From positions 341,744 through 405,743 of the forward strand of contig NZ_FNBH01000004.1 in the NCBI RefSeq assembly GCF_900102265.1: DNA of 64,000 nucleotides. Direction: 5' to 3'. The position numbers and the translations under genes are program-made. This DNA comes from Epilithonimonas hungarica. Its GTDB lineage: Bacteria > Bacteroidota > Bacteroidia > Flavobacteriales > Weeksellaceae. How positions within the stretch are numbered: position 1 is the first letter of the stretch; the number at the start of each line of letters is the position of its first letter. Under the pieces are notes generated by a model. The model had not been told where the DNA came from. It saw nothing but the letters and a program-made list of their open reading frames with translations, and made no database searches. Of the stretch, positions 26,644-34,806 are shown piece by piece.

Positions 26644-26819
26644 TTATGATAAGTCGAGTTTTTTTGATTCTTTATTAAGTTTCATATTGTGATTGTAATC
26701 ATAAAATACTAAGTTAATATTTGATTATGTGGTTTGAAGACAAATTGATTTTGGCAAAAGAATTGTTTGATAAGACTCATATAAATAATTCTTTTTCAGC
26801 TACTTCAAATTACAATATT

Positions 26820-27326
26820 ATGGAATCTTCTAACTTGACATTGAATAAGATCGGTCAGCATCTTCTCAGAAGAGGAGAAACTGTCTCTATTGCCGAAAGT
26901 GTGACATCAGGGTCGCTGCAGATGGCTTTTTCTCAAATTCCCCAAGCGGAAAAATTTTTCAAAGGTGGTTTAACAGCATATACCTTAGAGGAAAAAGTAA
27001 ATCTATTGAATATCGACCACTCTGAGGCCAAGTCTACCAACTGCGTATCAAGAAATATCAGTGAGCAGATGGCTGTAAATGTCGCACAACTTTTTAATAC
27101 AGAATGGGGAATTGCCACAACGGGATATGCAACTCCTGTAGAAGAGTCCAATGGGGAGATCTATGCTTACTACTGTATTTCTTATAAAGGAACGATCGTA
27201 AGAAGTGATAAAATAGAATTGCATCCGATGACAAAAGCAATAGATGCCCAAAACTATTTTGTGGAATATGTTGTTGGCTGTCTTAGATGTGAAGTGAAAA
27301 GAGATCATTTACAAATGACGGTTTAG
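26820..27326 (+). CDS. CinA C-terminal family protein (degenerate PncC-like)
   Basis: About 168 residues from the ATG at 26820; the frame is open further upstream (ATG at 26727), which would add 31 residues absent from family members. The CinA C-terminal domain hydrolyses nicotinamide mononucleotide in PncC. Here the usual AES-C-TGG motif reads AESVTSG, the GG-x-x-AY motif is GGLTAYTLEEKVNLL, and the GIAGP-type motif is GIATTGYATP. The fold is recognisable but the active site deviates, so activity is doubtful. It is 3 bp before the SDR gene, in the stress block. Confidence 0.72.
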   Translation: MESSNLTLNKIGQHLLRRGETVSIAESVTSGSLQMAFSQIPQAEKFFKGGLTAYTLEEKVNLLNIDHSEAKSTNCVSRNISEQMAVNVAQLFNTEWGIATTGYATPVEESNGEIYAYYCISYKGTIVRSDKIELHPMTKAIDAQNYFVEYVVGCLRCEVKRDHLQMTV

Positions 27327-27329
27327 AGT

Positions 27330-28088
27330 ATGGCATATACAAATTTACAATTACAAGATAGATCAGTTTTGATTTCTGGGGCTGATAGTGGTATTGGAAG
27401 GGCTGTCGCGATCTTACTTGCCAGGTACGGTGCAGATGTTGCGATTATTTACCACAGTAATGATAAGGATGCCCAAGACACCAAAGGTGAAATTGAGAAG
27501 CTAGGTAGAAAAGCTATTATATTTTCTGGAGATGTCAACAATTTTCAATTCTGTAAGGCTACGGTAAATCAAGTTGTATCAGAATTTGGGAAATTGGATA
27601 TTTTGATCAACAATGCGGGAGTTCAATTTCCTTGTGATAACATTGCAGATCTACAGGAGGAGCAGATCCGGGAAACGTTTAATGCCAATATCATTGGAAT
27701 GATCTTACTTACCAAGGCTGCATTTCCTTATCTCAAAATGGGGGATTGTATCATCAATACGACTTCTGCAACTGCTTATCAGGGGCATGATCAACTTTTG
27801 GATTACAGTGCAACCAAGGGGGCAATTGTTTCATTCACAAGATCGCTCGCATTACAGGCAAAGCCCAAAGGTATTCGTGTGAATGCTGTTGCACCTGGTC
27901 CTGTTGCAACACCGTTGACTAAAGAAACTTTCAACGAAAAAGAAGAAGACCCTAACAAACCTCCTTTAGAAAGAAATGCGACCGAAGAAGAAATTGCTGG
28001 CAGTTTTTTATTTCTCGCAACAGAGGCCGCTGCACAAATAACCGGACAAGTCATCCATCCTAATGGCGGATTAATTATAAATGGCTAA
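27330..28088 (+). CDS. SDR family oxidoreductase
   Basis: A 252-residue classical short-chain dehydrogenase. The NAD(P)-binding motif GADSGIGRAVA is near residues 17-27, NNAGVQ near 92, the catalytic Ser lies in INTTSATAYQ, and Tyr-Lys in DYSATKGAIVSFTRSLA. RVNAVAPGPVATPL and the C-terminal GQVIHPNGG follow. It resembles the general-stress SDRs of the YghA/YhdF type. It starts 3 bp after the CinA-like gene and is followed 39 bp later by the YciE gene, so these form one operon. Substrate unknown. Confidence 0.88.
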   Translation: MAYTNLQLQDRSVLISGADSGIGRAVAILLARYGADVAIIYHSNDKDAQDTKGEIEKLGRKAIIFSGDVNNFQFCKATVNQVVSEFGKLDILINNAGVQFPCDNIADLQEEQIRETFNANIIGMILLTKAAFPYLKMGDCIINTTSATAYQGHDQLLDYSATKGAIVSFTRSLALQAKPKGIRVNAVAPGPVATPLTKETFNEKEEDPNKPPLERNATEEEIAGSFLFLATEAAAQITGQVIHPNGGLIING

Positions 28089-28127
28089 AAATCAAATTCA
28101 AAATATTAATATTTAAAAAGTAAAATT

Positions 28128-28679
28128 ATGGCAACTACAACACAAACCACAGCAAAAAAGAGTGCAGTTAGAAAAACTCCGGCAAAAAAAGATGCTGCGA
28201 AGGATTTGAAAGATCTTTTTGAGGACGGTCTTAAAGATATCTACTGGGCTGAAAAAGCACTTGTAAAAGCCTTACCAAAGATGCAGAAAAATGCAACAGA
28301 TGAGAAATTAAAAAATGCCATCGCTCAGCATTTGATAGAAACTGAAGAACATGTAAGCCGATTGGAAGAGTGTTTTGAATCTATTGGTAAAAAAGCGCAA
28401 GCTAAAAAATGCGATGCAATGCAGGGATTATTAGATGAAGCTAATAGTATAATACAAGAAACAGAACCGGGAACTGTAAGAGATGCTGGGATCATTGCAG
28501 CAGCTCAAAAGGTTGAACATTATGAAATAGCAACATATGGAACGTTGGCAGCTTTCGCAAAGGTGCTAAATGAAAAAGCGTCTCTAAAAAATCTCCTGGC
28601 AACACTGGAAGAAGAAAAACAATGTGATGGGTCTTTGACTAAACTTGCTGATACTAATTTGAATTCTAAAGCAAAATAA
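28128..28679 (+). CDS. YciE-type ferritin-like protein (DUF892)
   Basis: A 183-residue protein. Its N-terminus is Thr/Lys/Ala-rich and probably disordered (residues 1-25). A four-helix ferritin-like DUF892 domain follows: LKDLFEDGLKDIYWAEKALV, IETEEHVSRLEECFESIG, and VEHYEIATYGTLAAFA with the His/Glu ligand pattern of a di-metal centre. YciE-type proteins are induced in stress. The Lys-rich head could contact DNA, as in some Dps-like proteins; that is inference. Last gene of its operon. Confidence 0.87.
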   Translation: MATTTQTTAKKSAVRKTPAKKDAAKDLKDLFEDGLKDIYWAEKALVKALPKMQKNATDEKLKNAIAQHLIETEEHVSRLEECFESIGKKAQAKKCDAMQGLLDEANSIIQETEPGTVRDAGIIAAAQKVEHYEIATYGTLAAFAKVLNEKASLKNLLATLEEEKQCDGSLTKLADTNLNSKAK

Positions 28680-28765
28680 TATTAAACCTTCCAAAACTCA
28701 GATTGAAAATTATAGTCAGTGTCAATATCTTCATTTTTATGCTGACAGGAAGAGAACTTCAAACA

Positions 28766-28797
28766 GAGAGCAATTAATTGCTCTCTTATTTTTTTTA
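28766..28797 (+). terminator. rho-independent terminator after the YciE gene
   Basis: A perfect 10-bp inverted repeat (GAGAGCAATT/AATTGCTCTC) followed within a few bases by eight T. Confidence 0.8.
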
Positions 28798-28883
28798 TAA
28801 TGAAATCATAGCAGTATTTTGTAGGAGAATTGAAATAAGAATGAAAGATAATCGAAATTTCAATTTCCAAAAAATACAAGTGG

Positions 28884-28891
28884 TATATTTG
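28884..28891 (+). promoter_or_regulatory. -7 promoter box TATATTTG before SRPBCC copy 2
   Basis: GGTATATTTGTTG precedes the gene by about 30 nt and contains the same GTATATTTGT word as the two MarR promoters. No clear -33. Confidence 0.45.
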
Positions 28892-28920
28892 TTGAAAAGG
28901 CTAATATCAAAAAATGTTTA

Positions 28921-29382
28921 ATGGTTTATCAACTTTTGAGGGAACAGTTTTTAGAATGCAGTTTGGATGAAGCGTGGCAATTTTTCTCATCACCTTATAA
29001 TCTTCCTCGCATTTCACCTCCTGAGATGGATTTTCGAATCGTTTCAAACCTTCAAAATGACAAGATCTATGAAGGTTTGAAAATAGATTACACGGTGCGG
29101 CCATTATTTCATATAAAACTCAAATGGAAAAGCGAGATCAGAGGATATAGGTCCCATCAAAGCTTCATAGATTATCAATTAAGGGGACCCTATAAGTTTT
29201 GGAGCCACTACCATGAGTTTATACCTTCTAATGATGGCGTATTGATGCGGGATATTCTTCGGTATGAAGTGCCATTTGGGATCTTTGGTGATTTTATTAA
29301 TTTCATTCTTATCAGACGGACCCTTGATTATATATTTGATTATAGGAGAGATGTTATCAATGAATTATTTAATAAAAAGTGA
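28921..29382 (+). CDS. SRPBCC (START-like) protein, copy 2
   Basis: A 153-residue paralogue of the SRPBCC protein in the carotenoid operon. Both share LREQ near the start, AWQFFSSPYNLPRISPP, EGLKIDYTVRPLF, the RGPYKFWSHYHEFIPSNDGV block and the C-terminal IFDYRRDVINELF helix. It is monocistronic between two hairpins, so it is regulated separately from the carotenoid genes. The ligand is unknown; a hydrophobic molecule is expected from the fold. Confidence 0.82.
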   Translation: MVYQLLREQFLECSLDEAWQFFSSPYNLPRISPPEMDFRIVSNLQNDKIYEGLKIDYTVRPLFHIKLKWKSEIRGYRSHQSFIDYQLRGPYKFWSHYHEFIPSNDGVLMRDILRYEVPFGIFGDFINFILIRRTLDYIFDYRRDVINELFNKK

Positions 29383-29698
29383 GTACTTATTATGCTGAAG
29401 ATGTTCTATCTATTTTTGAATATCAATTATATGGAAAAAAATTCAGTATAGAGGGATGGTCATTTTATTGATTCAGGCAAAAACTATAAGATTCTTAGAT
29501 CAAGTAATGTTTTTTTTACTACTATCATTCAAGTCATCTTACTTTTAAAATATAAACCAGAAAGAGATTCGTAAGAATCTCTTTCTGGTTTATATTTAAT
29601 TGAATTATAATTGTTTTCATGTTAAATTTTGTTTTGATAATAATTTGGTGCGATAGTGGTTTGCTGTTACCTGATTTCTAATTATAAAATACCACAAT
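29383..29698. other. intergenic region holding a long hairpin
   Basis: 316 bp with no supported gene; the hairpin at 29548-29597 is the only clear structure. A small minus-strand frame through it is not credible. Confidence 0.4.
29548..29597 (+). terminator. long perfect hairpin, bidirectional terminator
   Basis: Arms of 23 perfectly complementary bases (core CCAGAAAGAGATTC) flank a GTAA loop, with A-rich and T-rich edges. It can terminate transcription in both directions. Confidence 0.75.
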
Positions 29699-30697
29699 AT
29701 GAAACAAATATTACAAGACAAAAGTCTCAAGGGAAAAACAGTAGTCATCACAGGAGCAAGCAGTGGAATAGGACGAGCTATCACAGAAGCTTTTGCATTA
29801 GAAGGATGCCAGTTAGTATTAGCGGCGCGTGGTAAAGAAGCTCTTGATGAAACACTTCGCTTGTGTGGAGATCTTGAAGCTAAAGCCATAGCAGTTCCTA
29901 CAGATGTTTCCAAATATGGAGATGTTCAACATCTGACGCGAGAAGCTTTAGATGCCTTTGGAAGAATTGACTTTTGGGTCAATAATGCAGGCGTTATGGC
30001 AAGTGGCCGATTTGAAGAAATACCGATGGATGTTCATGAGCAGGTTATAAAGACCAACCTCTTTGGCTATATGCATGGTGCTTATAGTGTATTACCGATA
30101 TTTAAAAAGCAGGAAGAAGGTATATTGATCAACAATGTATCCATAGGTGGATTTATGCCTGCTCCTTATAGTGCGATTTATTCTTCGACAAAATTTGGCA
30201 TCCGTGGTATGATGGAATGTCTTCATGGTGAAATTTCGGATTTCCCTAATATACATATTGCCAATCTATACCCCCAGATACAACGATCGACCGGTAATAT
30301 GCATTCAGCAAAATACTCTGGTCTGGATTTCAAGATTCCACCATTTGCTTCAGATCCACGAGATACTGCTGCTAAGATATTACAACTTGCAAAATATCCT
30401 CAGAAAGACCTATTTCCAGATTTGAGATCCAAAGCTTTGGTAACACTTTATAAGACCTTCCCTAAGCTAATTATCAACACGGCTTCAGCAGGAATGCGGC
30501 TGATGATGAAATCAAACGATACTTCCGGAGATGAAGGAAATGTTTTAAAACCTTCTGGTTATCCTCATCGTATTTATGGCGATACTATCTTGCCTGTACC
30601 ATCCAAAAAAACAAAGACGGCCTTCTTAGCAGGCTTGGGGATTTCCCTTCTGTTCTTTGTTGTGAAGACAAATATGAGAAATCAAAAGAACAGTTAG
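29699..30697 (+). CDS. SDR family oxidoreductase with C-terminal membrane anchor
   Basis: A 332-residue SDR. NAD(P) motif TGASSGIGRAITEAF is near residues 19-33, NNAGVMASGRFEE near 98, and Ser in INNVSIGGF with Tyr-Lys in YSAIYSSTKFGIRG. Beyond the usual 250-residue core there is an extension of about 80 residues ending in a hydrophobic helix (FLAGLGISLLFFVV) and a basic tail, so it is probably anchored to the inner membrane facing the cytoplasm. It is 27 bp before the aldo/keto reductase gene. The two reductases may act in one pathway; substrate unknown. Confidence 0.86.
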   Translation: MKQILQDKSLKGKTVVITGASSGIGRAITEAFALEGCQLVLAARGKEALDETLRLCGDLEAKAIAVPTDVSKYGDVQHLTREALDAFGRIDFWVNNAGVMASGRFEEIPMDVHEQVIKTNLFGYMHGAYSVLPIFKKQEEGILINNVSIGGFMPAPYSAIYSSTKFGIRGMMECLHGEISDFPNIHIANLYPQIQRSTGNMHSAKYSGLDFKIPPFASDPRDTAAKILQLAKYPQKDLFPDLRSKALVTLYKTFPKLIINTASAGMRLMMKSNDTSGDEGNVLKPSGYPHRIYGDTILPVPSKKTKTAFLAGLGISLLFFVVKTNMRNQKNS

Positions 30698-30724
30698 ATC
30701 AAACACTTAAAACGAATTACAGCA

Positions 30725-31714
30725 ATGAGTCACAATATTTTACAAGAGCAACACCAATTAGGAATAGGAGGTGTGGCTATAGGAACAGCATTTAATGATA
30801 TATCCGATGAACGATCTTATGAAATTCTGAAAACAGCATGGGACGCTGGGATCAGGTATTTTGACACTTCTCCTTGGTATGGATTGACGAAAAGTGAACG
30901 AAGATTTGGAGATTTCCTTGCCGATAAGAAAAGGTCTGAATTTGTTTTTTCAACCAAAGTTGGGCGTTTATTCAAAGAAGTGTCGACAGCGGAAGTGCCA
31001 CCAACGATGTGGAAAAATCCATTGAATTTTGATTTTAAGCATGACTATACTGGAGATGGTGTGAAAAGATCCATCGAAGACAGTTTGCGAAGAACAGGAC
31101 TTGAATCCATTGATATCATTTATGTCCATGATCTGTCGGAAGATCAGGTAGGAGATCGTTATCCATATTTTCTCAAACAAGCCAGACAAGGTGCTTTTAA
31201 GGTGCTTTCCGAATTAAGGGATCAAGGCGTTATCAAAGCTTGGGGGATGGGTGTCAATAAAATTGAGCCTATTTTAGATTGTCTCGATTCTGCCGATCCT
31301 GATATATGTCTTTCGGCAACACAGTATTCGATTCTTGAGCATGAAGATGCTGTGGACAGATTGCTCCCTGCTGTTAGCAAAGCAGGAGTGAAACTGGTAT
31401 CTGGAGCTGGTTATAATTCAGGGTTTATAGCAGGGCGGGACCGTTATAATTATAAAGATGTTATCCCAAAGGGGATGACACAAAAAAGAGACAGGATCAC
31501 GGAGATTGCTCGAGATCATGGAATCTCTATAATAGATGCAGCAATCCATTTTGTACTCTCTGCAAAAGAATTTGTATCTATTATCCCAGGGGCAAGCCAT
31601 TCCGAGCAAGTTATTAAAAATATGGAATCCTTAAATACTAATATACCTAAAGATTTTTGGTACGAGCTTAAAAGTGAAGGTTTAATTTATAATAAAGCTG
31701 AAACGCCATATTAA
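30725..31714 (+). CDS. aldo/keto reductase, D-threo-aldose dehydrogenase-like
   Basis: A 329-residue TIM-barrel aldo/keto reductase. Family features are the N-terminal GIGGVAIGTAFND, the catalytic Asp-Tyr pair in YFDTSPWYG, KSERRFGDFL, STKVGRLF with the catalytic Lys, and the catalytic His in DIIYVHDL. AIHFVLSAKEFVSIIPG (NADP-binding) is near the C-terminus. The set of motifs fits the D-threo-aldose 1-dehydrogenase/L-fucose dehydrogenase branch better than the AKR1 group. It is last in a two-gene operon closed by a strong terminator. Confidence 0.87.
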   Translation: MSHNILQEQHQLGIGGVAIGTAFNDISDERSYEILKTAWDAGIRYFDTSPWYGLTKSERRFGDFLADKKRSEFVFSTKVGRLFKEVSTAEVPPTMWKNPLNFDFKHDYTGDGVKRSIEDSLRRTGLESIDIIYVHDLSEDQVGDRYPYFLKQARQGAFKVLSELRDQGVIKAWGMGVNKIEPILDCLDSADPDICLSATQYSILEHEDAVDRLLPAVSKAGVKLVSGAGYNSGFIAGRDRYNYKDVIPKGMTQKRDRITEIARDHGISIIDAAIHFVLSAKEFVSIIPGASHSEQVIKNMESLNTNIPKDFWYELKSEGLIYNKAETPY

Positions 31715-31755
31715 AAGAGAAGAATAATCGCAGATCTATATTAATAAAAATCAAT

Positions 31756-31792
31756 AAATGGCGCCAACTAAAGACAGTTGGCGCCATTTGAA
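31756..31792 (+). terminator. strong terminator between convergent genes
   Basis: A perfect 14-bp stem (AAATGGCGCCAACT/AGTTGGCGCCATTT) with a six-base loop. It separates the reductase operon from the minus-strand T9SS genes. Confidence 0.85.
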
Positions 31793-31921
31793 TTTTATAC
31801 CCAATACAGGAATCTAACCAACAAATCTTTTGAGATACGAATTTGCCAGATTAAAAAGAATTACAAATTTCTTCTTTGTCAGTTCATTTTCTTACGGACT
31901 AACCTTCTTGTACTATTATAT

Positions 31922-32782
31922 TTATTTTTTGACAACCTTCTTGGTCACAGATGTTTCGTCACTAAATATCATTTTTAAAAGGTAACTTCCGGTAGGCACT
32001 TTTGATAGGTCCATTTCATTAATTGATGATACTTTGATTTTTTTTCCTGTAAAATCGAACAGTTCCATTGATTTAATAGCTTTATCCGTATTAACGGCAA
32101 TTTTATCAGTAGTAGGATTAGGATAAATATTCAATTTATAACCTTTTGATTCGTCAACAGACATAACAGTCTTAGATTGAACTTTAAAATTGTCTACAAA
32201 AATACAGTAGCTGGCCAATGCATTGAAAACTGTTCCATCAGAGGCATAAAAAGCAAACTTGACATTATTTCCTTTATAAGCTGAGACATCGATTGTAAAG
32301 GTATTCCTTGAATTAGAAATTGTAATGTTCGGATTATCCCAGTTTCTAAGTTCTTGCCAGGTGCTTCCGTTATCAGACGTTACCAGTACTTTGAATTTGT
32401 CGCCAGCTTCGATCTGAGGTGCCGGACCGGAAGGATTGGTTGTGAAAGGCCCATCGGTTGTACCACAGTCAAATGTGATCTGGTAATCATCACCAGAAAG
32501 ATCAAAAGCGTTGGTGACCGCCCAATAAGAGATGTTAGCGGTATACATATTAACTCGTAATGATTGGTCGTTTACAGAAGTATTATTCAAAAAGGCTTTC
32601 TGCTGCCAATAGCTAGAAGAGGTATTGGTTGGTCCATTCCCAACATTGGCGTTAAAGGCATAGCCAATATACCAATTAGTTAAAGGAAAAGTAGTGAAGT
32701 CCTGTGAATAAGGTGGTGTTGTAGCTTGGGAGAATAATGATGAAGCGTACATCATTAGTGATAGAAAGTAAAGTTTTTTCAT
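31922..32782 (-). CDS. T9SS type A cargo, jelly-roll-like secreted protein
   Basis: A 286-residue secreted protein. The signal peptide ends near residue 18 (LFSQA). A 180-residue beta-sandwich with choice-of-anchor/MAM-like features follows: PYSQDFTTFPLTNWYI, FDLSGDDYQITFDCG, KFKVLVTSDNGSTWQEL and VKFAFYASDGT. The C-terminal sorting domain has LNIYPNPTTDKIAV, MELFDFTGKKI and VPTGSYLLKMIF. Type A signals are normally cleaved and the protein is attached to the surface or released. The sandwich domain may bind sugar or protein. It lies 73 bp downstream of the GEVED gene on the same strand, with a small hairpin between. Confidence 0.85.
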   Translation of the reverse strand: MKKLYFLSLMMYASSLFSQATTPPYSQDFTTFPLTNWYIGYAFNANVGNGPTNTSSSYWQQKAFLNNTSVNDQSLRVNMYTANISYWAVTNAFDLSGDDYQITFDCGTTDGPFTTNPSGPAPQIEAGDKFKVLVTSDNGSTWQELRNWDNPNITISNSRNTFTIDVSAYKGNNVKFAFYASDGTVFNALASYCIFVDNFKVQSKTVMSVDESKGYKLNIYPNPTTDKIAVNTDKAIKSMELFDFTGKKIKVSSINEMDLSKVPTGSYLLKMIFSDETSVTKKVVKK

Positions 32783-32806
32783 TGTAGTAGTTATTTAAAT
32801 CGATGC

Positions 32807-32824
32807 CCTGACTTTTCAGTCAGG
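32807..32824 (-). other. small hairpin in the leader between T9SS genes
   Basis: CCTGACT and AGTCAGG pair perfectly around a 4-nt loop. There is no T-tract in the direction of transcription, so it may protect mRNA ends or be a weak terminator. Confidence 0.35.
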
Positions 32825-32855
32825 ACACCAATTAATAAAAAATAATTTATGAAGT

Positions 32856-34676
32856 TTATTGTTTGATCAATTTCTGTGTCTCAGTATTTCCATTCTGATA
32901 GGTCATCTTAATAAAATAAACACCTGATACAAGTTCTGACACATCAATTTGAGTAGCTGCTGATTCTAATAGCAAGCGACCATTTGCATCAAAGATCTCT
33001 GCTTTGGTCATCACTGATGAATTTTTAAGTGTTATCGAGTGTCTGGTCGGATTAGGATAAATAACAGTTGTTTTACTTTCTTTGTTGACATCAGAGACTG
33101 CAAGATTTTCTTTTAGAACATTTAATGTGTAATCTTCGGCCTGACCCTGATAAAATACGTTGCAGGCATTCGTTGCGTAATCTGTAACTTCAGAAATTAT
33201 TCTAATTCTTGTGTTTCCAAGATCAGCGGTCAAAGGTATTGGAAGCTGATATGTAATAGTGTTGCCATTAGACTCTCTGATTTTTCCGATATTATATATT
33301 TCCCCAGCATCACCTAAATAGCCATTTTGGTTCCAGTCAACAAATACTGTAATAGCTTGTATTGATGTACTGTCATAAGTCTGCCCGTCAATCTGCAAAG
33401 GATAGCTTTTGCCTCTCTCAACATCAGATTTGATACTGGAAAAATTTTCATAGGCAACTTCACTATCGGATGTATTATCAATTGTGCCCAACCTTACTCT
33501 GTCAATAGGCATTGAAAAATTAAATTTTGGTGTACAGTAGTTATCTACCGGATTGGTTTCCGTACAGGTTCCTATTAATGTAAATACGCCATCCAGACCG
33601 CCATTGGTTTGTCTCCAAATGGTCCCGTCATTACTGTAATATGCTTCTTTTCCACTGTTTCTAATTGAAGTTGCCTCGATAAAGGAAGCGTTTGCCTCAT
33701 CCTTATTGACTGCTTTTACAACCAGCCAGTATCTCGCGCCTACGGCACCACCTTCAATGACTACTGGTTCCGGTAGGTCAAATGTATTTTTTCTGAATGT
33801 AAATCCTTCTCTCTCGTTCAGATCTGTTACTGTATTAGGCGTTACCGTCTGATAGCCGGCTACGATATCCAAAGGCAATCCATCCGGACCACTTTTCATC
33901 AGAAACAGATCAAAAGATTCAATGCCGCCTTTGTCAATGGTATTTAGGATAATGTTTGTCAATGTGAGATTTGTGTGTGCAGCAACATTAAAGTCATTGG
34001 CGATATACAGAAGTTTCAGATCCCCTGTGCCTGTTTCAAAATTGTTGCTGGGTGTGGATGGTGCACAGGCTGACGGATAATTTTCTACACTATCACTATT
34101 GCCTATAACAACATCATCCAAAACATTGGATCGTCCAAATTTAATGATCCCTTCAAAACATACCTGTAGTTCTGCAGATTTTTCAGGTAGATTCAAAACT
34201 TGCTGTTTCCAATCTGGAACGTTAGAAAAATAATTTTTGAGCAATTTCCATTCGGCAGTCGGTGAAACACGGTAATAAACATTCAGCATGTTCTGATAGA
34301 TTCCCCAAGCTTCCTGTCCCATGAAAAAAGATAGGGTAGGTGTCTGCAGTGCAGTGATATCCATCGTTGGACTGATCAGTCTTATTTTAGCATCGCCAGA
34401 GTTAAAGGCAGCCTGCGTACAAGCATTTAACTGTCCTGAGTGTGCATTGACGATATTGTAATCCACGCCACCAGCAGAACCTTTCTTGTAGATCCAGCCG
34501 TCATAGGATGCATTGCCCCCGCCAATCACTTGCTTGGTCCAGCAATTTCGGCTTGAGCTGTCGGCCTCAAAAGTCTCTTTGAAGGGAAAACTGCTGAAAG
34601 TGCCACAACTTTGAGCACTAATACCGGCATTTATAAAGGAGAAAAATGCTGCAGTCAAAAGGTAAAATTTCTTCAT
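32856..34676 (-). CDS. T9SS type A cargo with GEVED domain
   Basis: A 606-residue secreted protein. A signal peptide (1-21) is followed by a first jelly-roll domain with FKETFEADSSSRNCWTKQ and an IRLISPTMDITALQTPTLSF pattern. A middle beta region is next. The GEVED domain covers about residues 380-520 with CTPKFNFSMPIDRVRLGTID, VFVDWNQNGYLGDAGE and YQGQAEDYTLNV. A type A sorting domain (TVIYPNPTRHSITL, AEIFDANGRLL, LVSGVYFIKMTY) ends it. GEVED domains are common in bacteroidete secreted proteins, with no single known function; they often accompany adhesion or peptidase domains. No catalytic motif is seen here. Confidence 0.87.
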   Translation of the reverse strand: MKKFYLLTAAFFSFINAGISAQSCGTFSSFPFKETFEADSSSRNCWTKQVIGGGNASYDGWIYKKGSAGGVDYNIVNAHSGQLNACTQAAFNSGDAKIRLISPTMDITALQTPTLSFFMGQEAWGIYQNMLNVYYRVSPTAEWKLLKNYFSNVPDWKQQVLNLPEKSAELQVCFEGIIKFGRSNVLDDVVIGNSDSVENYPSACAPSTPSNNFETGTGDLKLLYIANDFNVAAHTNLTLTNIILNTIDKGGIESFDLFLMKSGPDGLPLDIVAGYQTVTPNTVTDLNEREGFTFRKNTFDLPEPVVIEGGAVGARYWLVVKAVNKDEANASFIEATSIRNSGKEAYYSNDGTIWRQTNGGLDGVFTLIGTCTETNPVDNYCTPKFNFSMPIDRVRLGTIDNTSDSEVAYENFSSIKSDVERGKSYPLQIDGQTYDSTSIQAITVFVDWNQNGYLGDAGEIYNIGKIRESNGNTITYQLPIPLTADLGNTRIRIISEVTDYATNACNVFYQGQAEDYTLNVLKENLAVSDVNKESKTTVIYPNPTRHSITLKNSSVMTKAEIFDANGRLLLESAATQIDVSELVSGVYFIKMTYQNGNTETQKLIKQ

Positions 34677-34806
34677 TTCAGTTCAAATTTAATGTGTACG
34701 AAAATACCCTTCAATTGAATAAGAAACAAGAAAAAGGATAACTGTATTATAGAAGATTTATGATTTTGATAGCTTATTTTGGGATTTATTTGTTTGATTT
34801 TCAGAA

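Noticed and set aside
28682..28879. Minus-strand 65-codon frame after the YciE gene
   Set aside because: It runs through the terminator hairpin and encodes no recognisable domain.
29617..29913. Minus-strand frame overlapping the SDR start
   Set aside because: Antisense to a confident SDR gene; low complexity.
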